Source: Halobacillus sp. A1 (GTDB lineage: Bacteria; Bacillota; Bacilli; Bacillales; Halobacillaceae). Taken from it: a DNA stretch of 64,000 bases. The notes below the pieces were generated by a model, which was not told the origin of the DNA, searched no databases, and saw only the letters and a list, made by a program, of their open reading frames with translations. The stretch is from the NCBI RefSeq assembly GCF_024189295.1, contig NZ_JAIZEN010000012.1:51877-115876 (forward strand), read 5' to 3'. The position numbers and the translations under genes were made by a program. This document shows positions 18,837-28,349 of this stretch, one piece after another. The number at the start of each line of letters is the position of its first letter. Position 1 is the first letter of the stretch.

Positions 18837-19729
18837 ATCTCTTCTAACCTTTCTTTTAAGAAGTTCTGTACCTCATCTAACGTCGGCATTCCTCCTTGCG
18901 CCCCTTTCTCAGTTACAGATAAAGCGGCCGCTGCATTCGCAAAGGATACAGCTTTCTTTGTCGAAATGCCTTGGGCAAGCTGAGTTGCTAATGCTCCATT
19001 AAACGTATCTCCAGCACCCGTTGTATCTTTAACAGGTACAGGATAACCAGGAATGTGCACCTCTTTTCCATTTACATATAGGCAAGAGCCGAGCTCGCCT
19101 TTGGTTGTAATCCACTTCTCAAGCAAATCGTCAGCTATAGATTCCTGTTTAAAAAGCTCAGCTTCTAAAGCGTTTGGAGTCATATAATCAACTTGATTTA
19201 AAATCGCAGCTGGTAAAGGCTGATAGGGAGCAGGATTTAATATAACTGGGATCTTAAACTCCTTAGCAATGGTAACAACATAGGAAATCGTTTCTATCGG
19301 TATTTCCATTTGCAGCAGTATGATGTCGCTTTCTTCAATTGCTGCTCTGTGCTTTTCCACGTAAGAAGGCGTGACCAATTGATTCGCTCCTGGAGCAACG
19401 ATAATTCGATTATCGTTGTTGGATAAAATAATCGTTGCCGTACCAGTAGATTGTTCATTGAAGAGTTCCGTTGAGGAAGTGTCAATTCCTTCTTGCTGAA
19501 GATGTTCCTTTAAGCTAATGCCGAACACATCATCACCGAGAGCTCCCACCATTTTAACGTCGCTTCCTAATCTTGCTGCCGCGACAGCCTGATTTGCTCC
19601 TTTTCCACCTGGGTAGGTAGCAAAGCTTTCGCCCATTACCGTCTCTCCCTGGTTAGGAATAACAGAAGTTGAAACGGTTAAATCCATATTGATGCTGCCA
19701 ACTACACATACCGTTGATGTTTCATTCAT
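18833..19729 (-). CDS. rbsK: Ribokinase
   Basis: A 298-residue PfkB-family kinase. It has the di-glycine substrate motif PGGKGANQAVAAARLG and the ATP/anion-hole motif DTTGAGDTFNGALA with the catalytic aspartate of GAGD. It phosphorylates ribose at O5. Its ATG overlaps the rbsR stop codon by one base (TAATG), another sign of coupling. Confidence 0.95.
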   Translation of the reverse strand: MNETSTVCVVGSINMDLTVSTSVIPNQGETVMGESFATYPGGKGANQAVAAARLGSDVKMVGALGDDVFGISLKEHLQQEGIDTSSTELFNEQSTGTATIILSNNDNRIIVAPGANQLVTPSYVEKHRAAIEESDIILLQMEIPIETISYVVTIAKEFKIPVILNPAPYQPLPAAILNQVDYMTPNALEAELFKQESIADDLLEKWITTKGELGSCLYVNGKEVHIPGYPVPVKDTTGAGDTFNGALATQLAQGISTKKAVSFANAAAALSVTEKGAQGGMPTLDEVQNFLKERLEEI

Positions 19730-20724
19730 TATTGATCCTCTCCCTTTTTCCGAGTAGAATCTCGTTCAATAAGCTTTACGGAGAATTCTTCGACTAAGGT
19801 TTTAGATTCATTTTCTTCCACTTGTTGGATAAGTATCTCTGCAGCACGCGCCCCAATTTTATAAATAGGCTGAGCCATGGTTGTTAATGCGGGTGACGTG
19901 GTCTCCCCAAGCTTGATTCCATCAAACGAAATAATAGAAAGCTGGCCTGGAACGGATATACCTAAAGACTCTGCACCCTTGATCGCTCCTACTCCCATTA
20001 AGTCGTTAGCTACAAATAACCCATCAATTTCAGGGAACTTTGTTAAAAGGGATTCTGTCGCTTTTTTTGCACCTTCAAAGTGATACTCTCCCTGTTCAAT
20101 AAAATCAGAGGTAAACCATTCTTCCTTTTCTACTACATCTAAGTAACCTTTTAATCGTTGTTTTGCGTTACTGACATGATCAGGCCCCGTCACATGAGCG
20201 ATCCTTTGGCAACCGATTTCTTTTAAATACTGAACGGCTTCCTTAGCCCCTTCACGATTATTTACGGTTACTGATGAAATATTTGAATGTATAATACGAT
20301 CCAACGCCACCGCTGGTATATCAAAGCTTTCAATGTATTCTGCCGTCATCGTACTTGATACAATAATGATCCCATCAACAGACTTTTGTTTTAATGCATC
20401 TAAATAAGCCATTTCTTTTGTAAGATCATCATCTGTATTACATAAAACAAAGGTAAACCCTTGTTGTTTCGTCATGTCTTCTACTGCACGTGCCAGCTCC
20501 GGAAAGAAAGGGTTCATAATATCTGGAACAAACAAAGCAATCATCTTAGAACGACCTTTAAAAAGACTACGCGCTACATCATTGGGGCGATAGTTCAGTT
20601 GTTTAATTGCCGCTGCAACTCTTTCTTTTGTATCACTCCGCACATAACCATTTCCATTAAGTACGCGGGAGACCGTAGCGACTGAAACTTCCGCTAACTT
20701 TGCTACATCTCTAATCGTGGACAT
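19729..20724 (-). CDS. rbsR: LacI-family repressor of the ribose operon
   Basis: A 331-residue LacI/PurR-type regulator. The helix-turn-helix reads TIRDVAKLAEVSVATVSRVLNG, followed by the hinge YRPNDVARSLF and a ribose-binding-protein-like sensor domain. It heads the operon and should repress it until ribose binds. Two matching operators lie upstream. ATG at 20724 is chosen by family alignment; a TTG at 20733 has better spacing to AGGG and could be the true start. Confidence 0.92.
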   Translation of the reverse strand: MSTIRDVAKLAEVSVATVSRVLNGNGYVRSDTKERVAAAIKQLNYRPNDVARSLFKGRSKMIALFVPDIMNPFFPELARAVEDMTKQQGFTFVLCNTDDDLTKEMAYLDALKQKSVDGIIIVSSTMTAEYIESFDIPAVALDRIIHSNISSVTVNNREGAKEAVQYLKEIGCQRIAHVTGPDHVSNAKQRLKGYLDVVEKEEWFTSDFIEQGEYHFEGAKKATESLLTKFPEIDGLFVANDLMGVGAIKGAESLGISVPGQLSIISFDGIKLGETTSPALTTMAQPIYKIGARAAEILIQQVEENESKTLVEEFSVKLIERDSTRKKGEDQ

Positions 20725-20754
20725 ATCGGCCAATCACTTCCCTGTTTTCATACA

Positions 20755-20772
20755 TATGTAACCCGTTACATA
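20755..20772. promoter_or_regulatory. RbsR operator 1
   Basis: Perfect palindrome TATGTAAC-CC-GTTACATA just upstream of rbsR and downstream of the promoter, a typical roadblock position for a LacI-type repressor. Confidence 0.72.
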
Positions 20773-20799
20773 CTACACAAAAAAATATAAGTTCATGCA

Positions 20800-20817
20800 T
20801 ATGTAACCCGTCACACA
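20800..20817. promoter_or_regulatory. RbsR operator 2
   Basis: TATGTAACCCGTCACACA, a near-copy of operator 1, 45 bases away (about four helical turns) and two bases from the -10 box. Confidence 0.65.
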
Positions 20818-20818
20818 C

Positions 20819-20847
20819 ATAGTAAAGCGCTTTCATTTAATTGTCAA
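20819..20847 (-). promoter_or_regulatory. Sigma-A promoter of the ribose operon with an internal cre site
   Basis: On the minus strand TTGACA (20847-20842), a 17-base spacer and TACTAT (20824-20819). The catabolite responsive element TGAAAGCGCTTTAC (20835-20822) fills the spacer, so CcpA should shut the promoter when glucose is present. Confidence 0.8.
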
Positions 20848-20849
20848 CC

Positions 20850-21193
20850 TTTTATTTTCAAATATTTAACTCGTCCTTTTACACCCTTAACAGGAATCAA
20901 GCATAGCTCAATACACGTCTAAGAGAATACCAGAAAGAAAAAAATGAGGCATTACCACAAGCATCTCCCAACGAGGGGACAGCTTCGATAATGCCGTCAT
21001 TTAATTTTTATACTCTTCTTTAAAGTCCGAAGAAATCATTCATTACGCCGAAACTAACTAATCATACCTTACGATAAAAAGTCGAGTCGTCCATGAATTA
21101 TGATCAACCTTTTCATAAGTCAGACTGCCGGCTCTAATTGAATGTAGAGTCATGGCAGCCTAGGTGTTTCTTTTTAGTTTTATTTAGCCTTAT
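20850..21193. other. Intergenic stretch between rbsR and mqo
   Basis: No gene is supported. An imperfect hairpin at about 21121-21165 (GGCTGCC near-pairs with GGCAG on the minus strand) might end mqo transcription, but no T-run follows. Confidence 0.5.
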
Positions 21194-22699
21194 TTACATT
21201 GATTCTGCGTACTTCTCGCCTTCCAGCTTAAGCGCCCGATCCGTTGAAGCATGAATCTCACGGATCAGATCAGGATTTTCCGATAATGAGATTCCGTAAG
21301 AAGGAATCATCTCTTTGATCTTCGGTTCCCACTCTTTGATATGCTGCGGGAAGCATCGTTCTAATACTTCAAGCATGACGGATACTGCCGTTGACGCGCC
21401 AGGTGAAGCACCTAATAAGGCCGCGACGGTACCATCAGCGCCGGTGACCACTTCTGTTCCGAATTGAAGCGTTCCTTTTCCGGCTTTTGTATCTTTGATT
21501 ACTTGAACACGCTGTCCGGCCGTGACTAACTCCCAATCTTCACTTTTTGCGTTCGGAATGAATTCACGCAGCTCTTCCATACGCTGTTCTTTGGACTGGA
21601 TGACTTGTTCAATCAAGTATTTCGTCAGGGACACGTTTTTGACCCCTGCCGCCATCATCGTGAAGAGGTTATCTTTTTTCACAGAAGTTAATAAGTCGGA
21701 TAGAGATCCTGTTTTTAAGAACTTCGGCGAGAAACCGGCGAATGGGCCGAATAACAGCGACGTTTTATTGTCGATCAGGCGTGTATCCAGGTGCGGCACA
21801 GACATAGGGGGAGCCCCTACCTTCGCTTTACCATAAACTTTGGCATGGTGCTGTTCGATCACTTCAGGATTTTTACAGACCATGAACTGACCGCTGACTG
21901 GGAAGCCGCCGATGTTCTTGGATTCAGGGATACCGGTTTTCTGAAGCAGGTGCAGACTGCCGCCCCCGCCTCCTATGAAGACGAACTTCGCCGTATGGTA
22001 TTCAAGTTTCCCATTCTCATGGTCAAACACTTTGACTTCCCACAGACCGTCGCTCGTGCGTGTAATATCTTCCACACTACGCTTGTAGTTGACCTCAAGA
22101 TTGTTGCTCTCTAAATGATCGAACAACTTGCGTGTTAAATCACCGAAATTCACATCCGTGCCGGCATCAATTTTTGTAGCGGCAATCGGCTCTGTCACTT
22201 TACGATTTTCCATCATGAGCGGAATCCATTCTTTAAGCTGCTCCGGATCATCGGAAAATTCCATATCCTTAAACAATGGGTTCGCCCCCATCTTTTCATA
22301 GCGCTTTCTTAAAAACTCAACGTTCTTCTTCCCTTGCACAAAACTCATATGAGGCAGTGACAGAATAAACTCCTGTGGGTTACGAATCATATGACTGTTC
22401 ACGAGGTAAGACCAGAACTGTTTAGACACCTGGAACTGTTCATTTACTTTAATCGCTTTCGTAATATCGATCGAACCGTCCGGATGTTCATGCGTGTAGT
22501 TCAGCTCGCACAAGGCAGCATGTCCCGTCCCTGCATTATTCCATACGTTGGAGCTTTCCTCTCCCGCACTTCCTAGCTTTTCAAACACTTTCACATTCCA
22601 GTCCGGCACTAATTCCTTCAGCAGTGACCCCAATGTAGCACTCATAATACCTGCACCAATTAAAATCACATCTGTATTAGCTTCTCTGTTGCTCATCAT
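21194..22699 (-). CDS. mqo: Malate:quinone oxidoreductase
   Basis: A 501-residue Mqo. The FAD-binding start [36 protein letters not shown] and the C-terminal [18 protein letters not shown] are diagnostic. It is a membrane-associated flavoprotein that oxidises malate to oxaloacetate and passes electrons to quinone, in parallel with or instead of NAD malate dehydrogenase. AAGGATGG precedes the ATG. It is transcribed alone. Confidence 0.95.
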   Translation of the reverse strand: MMSNREANTDVILIGAGIMSATLGSLLKELVPDWNVKVFEKLGSAGEESSNVWNNAGTGHAALCELNYTHEHPDGSIDITKAIKVNEQFQVSKQFWSYLVNSHMIRNPQEFILSLPHMSFVQGKKNVEFLRKRYEKMGANPLFKDMEFSDDPEQLKEWIPLMMENRKVTEPIAATKIDAGTDVNFGDLTRKLFDHLESNNLEVNYKRSVEDITRTSDGLWEVKVFDHENGKLEYHTAKFVFIGGGGGSLHLLQKTGIPESKNIGGFPVSGQFMVCKNPEVIEQHHAKVYGKAKVGAPPMSVPHLDTRLIDNKTSLLFGPFAGFSPKFLKTGSLSDLLTSVKKDNLFTMMAAGVKNVSLTKYLIEQVIQSKEQRMEELREFIPNAKSEDWELVTAGQRVQVIKDTKAGKGTLQFGTEVVTGADGTVAALLGASPGASTAVSVMLEVLERCFPQHIKEWEPKIKEMIPSYGISLSENPDLIREIHASTDRALKLEGEKYAESM

Positions 22700-22895
22700 T
22701 AACCATCCTTACATCCAAATATTTGGTGAAAAGATGCAGACGTTCACGTAAGTACACCTTTTCTGTGATTAATTCCTATGATAGCGTTTTATAGATTTAA
22801 AAATCACTCTTGTCTGATAATTAAATTATAAACTATTTCCAGTTAGGTTAAAAGTGAGAGCCTGAACATTCATAGAGTTAAGCCCGCTATACCAT

Positions 22896-22928
22896 AAAAA
22901 AAGCCCATTACTTTAAAAAGTAATGAGC
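22896..22928 (-). terminator. Terminator of the ABC-2 exporter operon
   Basis: On the minus strand GCTCATTACTTT pairs with AAAGTAATGGGC, followed by TTTTTTT. Confidence 0.88.
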
Positions 22929-22941
22929 AGGGAACACGCGA

Positions 22942-23640
22942 TCAATCAAACCGGCGCTTTTTATAAATATAAATCGTGACGATCACACTGGCGACCGCCC
23001 ATATCGATAAGACGAGGATGTGGTCACCAACAGCCTGACCGTTATTCAACTGCAGAAGCAGCTGGCCGATTTGCTGATCGGGCAAATAGCCCATTGCATC
23101 AATAAGCCACTCGGCTTCAATCATCGTTTGAAAAATGTCACCCATGCCAAAAATGAACAACACAGGAATGCCGATGACCGACGTTTCCATGACCGTACGA
23201 GAAACCAGTCCGAGAATCGTCCCGATACTGATAAATATAGTGAGACTAATAACCATCGCTGCCGTGGTGAGCAGCATCTGATCGGGCAGCGGTATGTTCC
23301 CGATCAGGACGACCGCCACAATCATAATGAGGCTTGCAACAGCAGAAATCACACTTTTCCCAATGAAAATCTCTACTGTATTGAGCGGAGACAGGAGCAG
23401 TCCTCTCAACGTGTTCTTCTCTTTTTCTTCCGCGATGACAGCCGCCTGTATAAAAGAACCAACGATGACCATCGTAAGCGTGATCGGCATAAAGACAGCC
23501 GCTGTCTGAACTTCTCCCTCCTGATTTAATAAAAGCGCAAAGAACAGCGGAATGACAGCCGTAGACAGCATATACGCATTTTTCAAAAGATCCCGGTAAT
23601 CCTTGATCACAACCGCTTGAATTCGTTTGACGGATATCAT
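22942..23640 (-). CDS. ABC-2 type transporter permease
   Basis: A 232-residue permease with six predicted helices. The intracellular stretch EEKEKNTLRGLLLSPLNTVEIFIGKS is the coupling loop of ABC-2 exporters (drug, lipid or sodium efflux). AAAGGAG lies eight bases before the ATG. It overlaps the ATPase gene by one base. The substrate is unknown; the adjacent LytTR regulator suggests response to cell-envelope stress or a peptide, as inference. Confidence 0.85.
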   Translation of the reverse strand: MISVKRIQAVVIKDYRDLLKNAYMLSTAVIPLFFALLLNQEGEVQTAAVFMPITLTMVIVGSFIQAAVIAEEKEKNTLRGLLLSPLNTVEIFIGKSVISAVASLIMIVAVVLIGNIPLPDQMLLTTAAMVISLTIFISIGTILGLVSRTVMETSVIGIPVLFIFGMGDIFQTMIEAEWLIDAMGYLPDQQIGQLLLQLNNGQAVGDHILVLSIWAVASVIVTIYIYKKRRFD

Positions 23641-24488
23641 TAGAACAGCTCCTTTCCTGTAACACGAGCGAAAATATCACCTAAAGTTGGCTCATTGGAA
23701 TGCACAGACGCCAGCTGTTGACTGGCGATCGCTGCCCCAATACGTTCCGCTCCTTCATGATCGTTGCCGACGAGCTGCTCTCTTCCATCTTTCAGCAAGA
23801 GCGTGATCGAAGAATCCGAATGGCTCACCCGCAGATCCCGCGGCGGCCCCTGCAATTGGATGTGTCCTTTATTTAAAAAAGCGACACGGTCACATATTCG
23901 TTCCGCTTCATACATATCATGGGTCGTTAAGAAAATTGTGGTGCCTTCTTCGTTTAACGTCCGTAAAATGCTGTGAATTCGCTCGGTACTGACAGGGTCC
24001 AGGGCAGACGTCGGCTCATCAAGAAATAACAATTCCGGCTTATGCAAAATCGTCCGAGCCAACGTCACACGCTGCCTCATTCCTTTGGAGAGCTTGCTGA
24101 CAATCTTAGATTCTTCCCCTGTTAATCCTACTTCATGCAGCACCTCGTCAATGCGTTGATAGGATACATCGTACAATTTACAATACAACCTTAAGTTCGC
24201 TTCGACCGTTAGCCGCTCATACAAACCGGTATTATCCGTCAATACACCAATCCGCTTCATCTGCTTCGGATGTTTTAACTTTTCCACAGAAGCCCCAAAC
24301 ACGTGAACATTTCCCGACTGATACCCCTCTTGAGCCGTCAGCAGCTTAATCGTCGTCGTTTTACCCGACCCGCTCGGCCCTAAGAAGCCAAACGTTTCTC
24401 CAGGTTGAATCGAGAACGACAAATCGTCCAACGCTTTTTTTCCGTCATATTCCTTATGAACATTCGTGACGTCAATAATGCTATTCAT
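23640..24488 (-). CDS. ABC transporter ATPase for the ABC-2 exporter
   Basis: A 282-residue ATPase. Walker A is GPSGSGKTT, the signature is LSKGMRQR, Walker B is LLFLDEPTSALDP and the switch histidine is in TTHD. About 70 residues after the cassette, it has a DrrA-like C-terminal extension. ATG at 24488 is chosen (GGGGAA eight bases before it) over the ATG at 24494. It forms a two-gene exporter operon with the overlapping permease. Confidence 0.9.
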   Translation of the reverse strand: MNSIIDVTNVHKEYDGKKALDDLSFSIQPGETFGFLGPSGSGKTTTIKLLTAQEGYQSGNVHVFGASVEKLKHPKQMKRIGVLTDNTGLYERLTVEANLRLYCKLYDVSYQRIDEVLHEVGLTGEESKIVSKLSKGMRQRVTLARTILHKPELLFLDEPTSALDPVSTERIHSILRTLNEEGTTIFLTTHDMYEAERICDRVAFLNKGHIQLQGPPRDLRVSHSDSSITLLLKDGREQLVGNDHEGAERIGAAIASQQLASVHSNEPTLGDIFARVTGKELF

Positions 24489-24591
24489 ATTCATTTCCCC
24501 TTTTCTGCTTTCGCAACTGGATGACTTAAGCTTATAACGCTCTCGTCAACCCAGCATTAAAAGCAGCATGAAAGGAGTGAATCACAGGGTG

Positions 24592-24661
24592 AATGGAGCT
24601 ATGAAACTATGAATGAAACATCACAAAAGGCCAATGGAGTATAGAAAGCTGTGAATCAAAC
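24592..24661 (-). promoter_or_regulatory. Tandem direct repeat upstream of the exporter operon
   Basis: Two imperfect copies of AATGGAG-TAT-GAAA-CT-TGAAT-AAAC start at 24592 and 24633, 41 bases apart, between the LytTR gene and the exporter. LytTR proteins bind direct repeats, so these are the obvious candidate sites. A TTGACG lies between the repeats and the exporter ATG. Confidence 0.45.
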
Positions 24662-24695
24662 GACTTGTCCCGACAATTTCCCGGGAAATATTCAC

Positions 24696-25754
24696 TTACA
24701 TGCGCAATACTTGCTTTAAATCCTGCAGCTTGCCTTTCGATAAAGGAATATTGCTCTTATGATGATCATCAAGAATTAAGCTGTAGCTGTTTCTCGTCCA
24801 CGTCATCACCTCTCGCACCTTCTGCAAGTTCACAATATACGAACGATGGCAGCGAAAGAACCCAAACGGCTCCAGCCGCTCCTCCAACTGCTGCAACGTA
24901 ATCGCACACGGAAACACACCGCCCTTCACGTGCAGCTGCACCGTACCATCCACACTTTCCACATAATCAATCTCCGTAGGATCAAAAAGAATCATCTTCT
25001 CCTTCACCTTCGCAGGAATCCGCTCCAATTGAACGTGCGCACTCGACTCAGGCTCCGGTTGGCTGTCATCTTCCTGATCGGGCTGATCGCCCCCCGCTCC
25101 CTCGTCCGGCTCCTGCACATCCATCTTCTTCAAACCCTCTTCATTCAAGCGGTACACCTCATTCGTCAAGATCACCGCACTCTCCATATTACTCGTAATC
25201 ACCAAAGCCGCACCGCCTTCAGCCGTATGCACATTGATCAATTCCCGCAAGAGCACCTTACTTTCTAAATCAATGTTCTGATCAGGCTCTTCTAAAATCA
25301 CAAGCTCCGGCTGATGAACAAGCGCCTTCACAAAAGACAACCGCCTTCGCTCCGAATAATTGAGGTGCTTAATCCGACGAGACTTCCCGATCGGTAGATT
25401 CACTTTATGTAATAACTCATTAATATCGGCTTTCCTGCCATAAAGCTGCTGGAAAAACTGTACATATTCATAAGGAGTCAAACGCTCATATACCCCTTCA
25501 TCATGACTCACCAACCCAATACGATGGCTATACCGCTTCCAGTCTTTAGGGTGAGGCTGATCAAAGTAAGACATCCTGCCAGATCCCGCTTCTTCTCCGG
25601 TTAGAACATTAAATAATACCCGACCCACTATGTGATCGCATTGGATGGCAGCCACTTCGCCCTGGTTTAGCTGGAAGTGAAAGGGATGAAACCATACTTT
25701 ATCGCCTTCGACTTTTCCTACGTTTTCTATTTTGAGAATGGGTTTCTGGGACAT
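24696..25754 (-). CDS. Degenerate ABC ATPase domain fused to a LytTR DNA-binding domain
   Basis: A 352-residue fusion. Residues 1-210 follow an ABC cassette, but the Walker A position reads QCDHIVGRVLF and lacks the GKS/T core; the signature is LNYSERRRLSF and Walker B is LVILEEPDQ. A Pro/Glu/Asp-rich linker (about 220-240) leads to a LytTR domain (CHRSYIVNLQKV, NIPLSKGKLQDLKQ). It therefore probably binds DNA and perhaps nucleotide or a transporter partner, but is unlikely to hydrolyse ATP normally. The gene is next to an ABC-2 exporter that it probably controls. Fusions of this type exist in Bacilli and are poorly studied. Confidence 0.82.
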   Translation of the reverse strand: MSQKPILKIENVGKVEGDKVWFHPFHFQLNQGEVAAIQCDHIVGRVLFNVLTGEEAGSGRMSYFDQPHPKDWKRYSHRIGLVSHDEGVYERLTPYEYVQFFQQLYGRKADINELLHKVNLPIGKSRRIKHLNYSERRRLSFVKALVHQPELVILEEPDQNIDLESKVLLRELINVHTAEGGAALVITSNMESAVILTNEVYRLNEEGLKKMDVQEPDEGAGGDQPDQEDDSQPEPESSAHVQLERIPAKVKEKMILFDPTEIDYVESVDGTVQLHVKGGVFPCAITLQQLEERLEPFGFFRCHRSYIVNLQKVREVMTWTRNSYSLILDDHHKSNIPLSKGKLQDLKQVLRM

Positions 25755-25841
25755 GGGAGGTCACTCCTTTTTGAGTTGGATAACCGAATATCGTTAACAA
25801 CTTTCATTGTTATTATATACAGGGGAGTTAAAAATTTCATT

Positions 25842-25885
25842 AAAAGAAGGGTTAAAACCTGTGGGATGGTTTTAACCCTTCTTTT
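25842..25885. terminator. Terminator of the Mrr-like gene
   Basis: A perfect 18-bp stem (AAAAGAAGGGTTAAAACC) with an eight-base loop; it overlaps the stop codon of the Mrr-like gene and has A and T runs on both sides. Confidence 0.9.
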
Positions 25886-26909
25886 AGCTATCACTCTCAT
25901 CCATCATCCATACTCTCTTAATCGGAATCTCTTTTTTAATTTCGTCACTTAAATGCTCATAATTTTTGAAGATCTCATTGATTACCGTTTTCGAATCCCA
26001 TAAGCGTACTTTAAAGAACTGCTTTGGAACTTCTCTCATCACGGAATTTTTAAAGCCACTCCATGAAACCAATAAACCAAAACCTGCACTAAAGTTACTC
26101 ATCGTACCAATTAACTGGTCTAATGTAGGTCGGTCAAGAGGAGTATCAGACGTCTTCACCTGTACACAAATTCTCGGATGCCCGAAGCCGAGCGTATCAG
26201 AGGCAGCCAGGATATCAACGCCGTGATCTGCTCCTTCTGGACTTCGATAAGTGGTAAACCCTTTAGCCTTAAGTAATTCTTCAATTAATGTCTCCATGTT
26301 ATGTCCTTTAAATCGCTGAATGATGCGCTTGGAAATCTGATCATAAATGTACTCATCTAAATCAAACGTAACCTGGTCTTCATTTTCATCAACCAGATCC
26401 TCGATCGTTTTGTCTTTTTTGATATGCCAGTGATTCCGATACATCTCACGGATTCTTTTCTCCGCATCGTTTCGTTTGATCTTACAGACTGTCATAAAGG
26501 CGCCAAATGAATACAACAAGTCCTGGTCAAAACGGTCCCGCGGAATATCCTTCGCAAACCACTTCACATCACGAAAATGATAATAAGGGCTCCCGTTTGA
26601 TTCTTCGTACTGATAATCCCCAGTAATCTCCCCAATATGTATTGTTCGGTTCATTTTCGAAGGAAGAACTACCCAGTCTCCAACTTCCATCCTATGAGCG
26701 ATCGGCCAGATCTGTGAAGCCCAGTTAACCGCCTTCTTTTCTTTTTCAAGATCATAGAGGTTAATAAGTGCCTGATAAAGCTCTCCCTTTTCGCTGATCA
26801 CAGATAAATCTATCTTTAAATCATCCCAGGTCAAATACACTCGATTATCCTGTAAAAACTTGTTCTCGTACTCCCCCTGCCTCCCAGCTCGGAACAACCA
26901 TATACTCAT
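25884..26909 (-). CDS. Solitary Mrr-type restriction endonuclease
   Basis: A 341-residue protein. The C-terminal half is an Mrr_cat PD-(D/E)XK nuclease: METLIEELLKAKGFTTYRS, then GADHGVDILA (catalytic aspartate) and ICVQVKTSD (Q-x-K), then a PTLDQLIGTM helix. The N-terminal half (about 1-160: WLFRAGRQGEYE, VGDWVVLPSK, IHIGEITGDY) looks like a modified-base reading domain of the PUA/EVE kind. This suits a type IV enzyme that cuts foreign methylated DNA. No methylase is adjacent. AGAGGAGGAAAC precedes the ATG. Confidence 0.82.
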   Translation of the reverse strand: MSIWLFRAGRQGEYENKFLQDNRVYLTWDDLKIDLSVISEKGELYQALINLYDLEKEKKAVNWASQIWPIAHRMEVGDWVVLPSKMNRTIHIGEITGDYQYEESNGSPYYHFRDVKWFAKDIPRDRFDQDLLYSFGAFMTVCKIKRNDAEKRIREMYRNHWHIKKDKTIEDLVDENEDQVTFDLDEYIYDQISKRIIQRFKGHNMETLIEELLKAKGFTTYRSPEGADHGVDILAASDTLGFGHPRICVQVKTSDTPLDRPTLDQLIGTMSNFSAGFGLLVSWSGFKNSVMREVPKQFFKVRLWDSKTVINEIFKNYEHLSDEIKKEIPIKRVWMMDESDS

Positions 26910-27018
26910 CTGTTTCCTCCTCTTTCAATCATTTCTTCCATTTTATCACAAGTACTTATCGTTCTCTGTTTCCTCATAGAATTTCCTTGCTCGACTCTGA
27001 TATTTTCAAGTTCAATCC

Positions 27019-27258
27019 TTAATAGGGATATTTCTTCAGTATTTCATCTTTCATTTGATCTCTATTTAACTGCTTTGGATTATTCTCATGAAACTTGTAT
27101 CCATCTACTTCAACTACTAATAGAGGCTTTTTATTGAAAATACCAAAGTCGGTATGAGTAAATTCATTCATGGCATATTTTCGTCCTTCAGGTATGAGCC
27201 ACGCTGTATCATTGATTAGCATCTTTAAAGGCTGATGAAGGGCTATAAGGGCAGACCC
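27019..27258 (-). pseudogene. Truncated copy of the helicase-nuclease C-terminus
   Basis: From about 27240 the frame reads HQPLKMLINDT, RKYAMNEFTHTDF, PLLVVEVDGYKFHENNPKQ and MKDEILKKY, almost the same as residues about 800-890 of the full helicase at 37521-40262. A 12-base block is deleted inside, and homology stops at a CAGACCCCAAAA repeat. It lies in the same orientation 10.5 kb from the intact copy. It is a duplicated, dead 3' fragment. Confidence 0.85.
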
Positions 27259-27261
27259 CAA
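27248..27261. repeat. CAGACCCCAAAA repeat at a gene breakpoint
   Basis: GGGCAGACCCCAAAA, one of several copies of a palindromic-repeat end in this window; it marks exactly where the truncated helicase fragment begins. Confidence 0.55.
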
Positions 27262-27331
27262 AATCCTCTAGAACTAGAAATGTAACAAAATCTTATGTAC
27301 TTTCTATTTATGTTTGGTAAAATTAATCAGT

Positions 27332-28264
27332 TTAAATATGATCATAAGAAAATGGTATACTATTCTCATTTCGATAGTAATCGACAACGAAAGATTGAAA
27401 AGTTTCTCCCGGTAGAGAAAGGTCATAATCCTTAAAAATGGTATACAAAGACCTTGTTAAATTTATGTCCACGATTCTTAAAGGTTTAAGAGTATTTAGA
27501 CGGATCTCTTTCTGAATAGCTGCTCTCGAAATAATAGAAATTCCCATACCTGATTCTACAGCTGATTTAATGGATTCAGTATTTTCTAATTCTAGAATAA
27601 CGTTCAATTTTGAAGGATTTAAATTATTATGTTGTAGTTTTTCTTCTATTACCTGTCTTGTGCCAGAACCTTCTTCACGTGAAATAAAAGGTAAGGAAAA
27701 AAGTTTTGAAGTAGAAATATAACCATTTTCTCCTTGTAAAGTAGATTTATCACAAGAAGCTATGATAACCAATTCGTCTTGCAAAAAAGCTTTTTGTGTA
27801 AATTCAGGGTACGAAATCATAGATTCGATAAACCCAAGGTGAATTTGTTTGTCATTTAATTTTTCGATGATTTGCTGAGAATTGTAAAATTTTAATTCAA
27901 GTTTTATATTAGGGTATTTACGACTGAATTCTGCTAAGAGATAGGGTAGAATATATTCTCCAATAGTTAAACTTGCACCTATGATTAAATTACCACTTGT
28001 CTTTTGTGAGAGCTTTTCAATGCTTTTTTTTGTATCATTTACTTGCTTTAAGATATTTTCTGCGGATTCTAACAAAAGTTCACCTGCAGGAGTCAAATAT
28101 ACACTTTTAGTAGTGCGTTTAAATAAGGTGACTCCTAGATATTCTTCCAATTGCCTGATTTGCAAACTAACACTTGGTTGAGAAATATGTAAGGTCTTTG
28201 CCGTTTGAGAGAAATTCTTTTTAAGAGCAACTGTATGAAAAGTCTTTAAGTGTTCTAGATTCAA
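27332..28264 (-). CDS. LysR-family regulator, CysL/CbbR-like
   Basis: A 310-residue LysR regulator. The N-terminal winged helix is MNLEHLKTFHTVALKKNFSQTAKTLHISQPSVSLQIRQLEEYLG; the rest is a PBP2-type effector domain (GNLIIGASLTIGEYILPYLL, ISREEGSGTR). This sequence pattern fits the CysL/CbbR group; CysL of Bacillus controls sulfite reductase. It closes a one-direction gene block that also includes a YeiH-type exporter, which supports a sulfur-related signal. It is separated from the aminotransferase by a terminator, so it probably has its own promoter within 28265-28538. Confidence 0.86.
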   Translation of the reverse strand: MNLEHLKTFHTVALKKNFSQTAKTLHISQPSVSLQIRQLEEYLGVTLFKRTTKSVYLTPAGELLLESAENILKQVNDTKKSIEKLSQKTSGNLIIGASLTIGEYILPYLLAEFSRKYPNIKLELKFYNSQQIIEKLNDKQIHLGFIESMISYPEFTQKAFLQDELVIIASCDKSTLQGENGYISTSKLFSLPFISREEGSGTRQVIEEKLQHNNLNPSKLNVILELENTESIKSAVESGMGISIISRAAIQKEIRLNTLKPLRIVDINLTRSLYTIFKDYDLSLPGETFQSFVVDYYRNENSIPFSYDHI

Positions 28265-28349
28265 AAGAGGCCCTCCTTATTTACATTCTATTGGATACAG
28301 ATAAAAACTGACATTAAATAGGGTTTAAAAGGCTTAGGCAGCCAAAAGA

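Noticed and set aside
22942..24488. Exporter as a NatAB sodium pump
   Set aside because: The permease is only 232 residues and lacks the long extracellular region of NatB; no substrate can be given.
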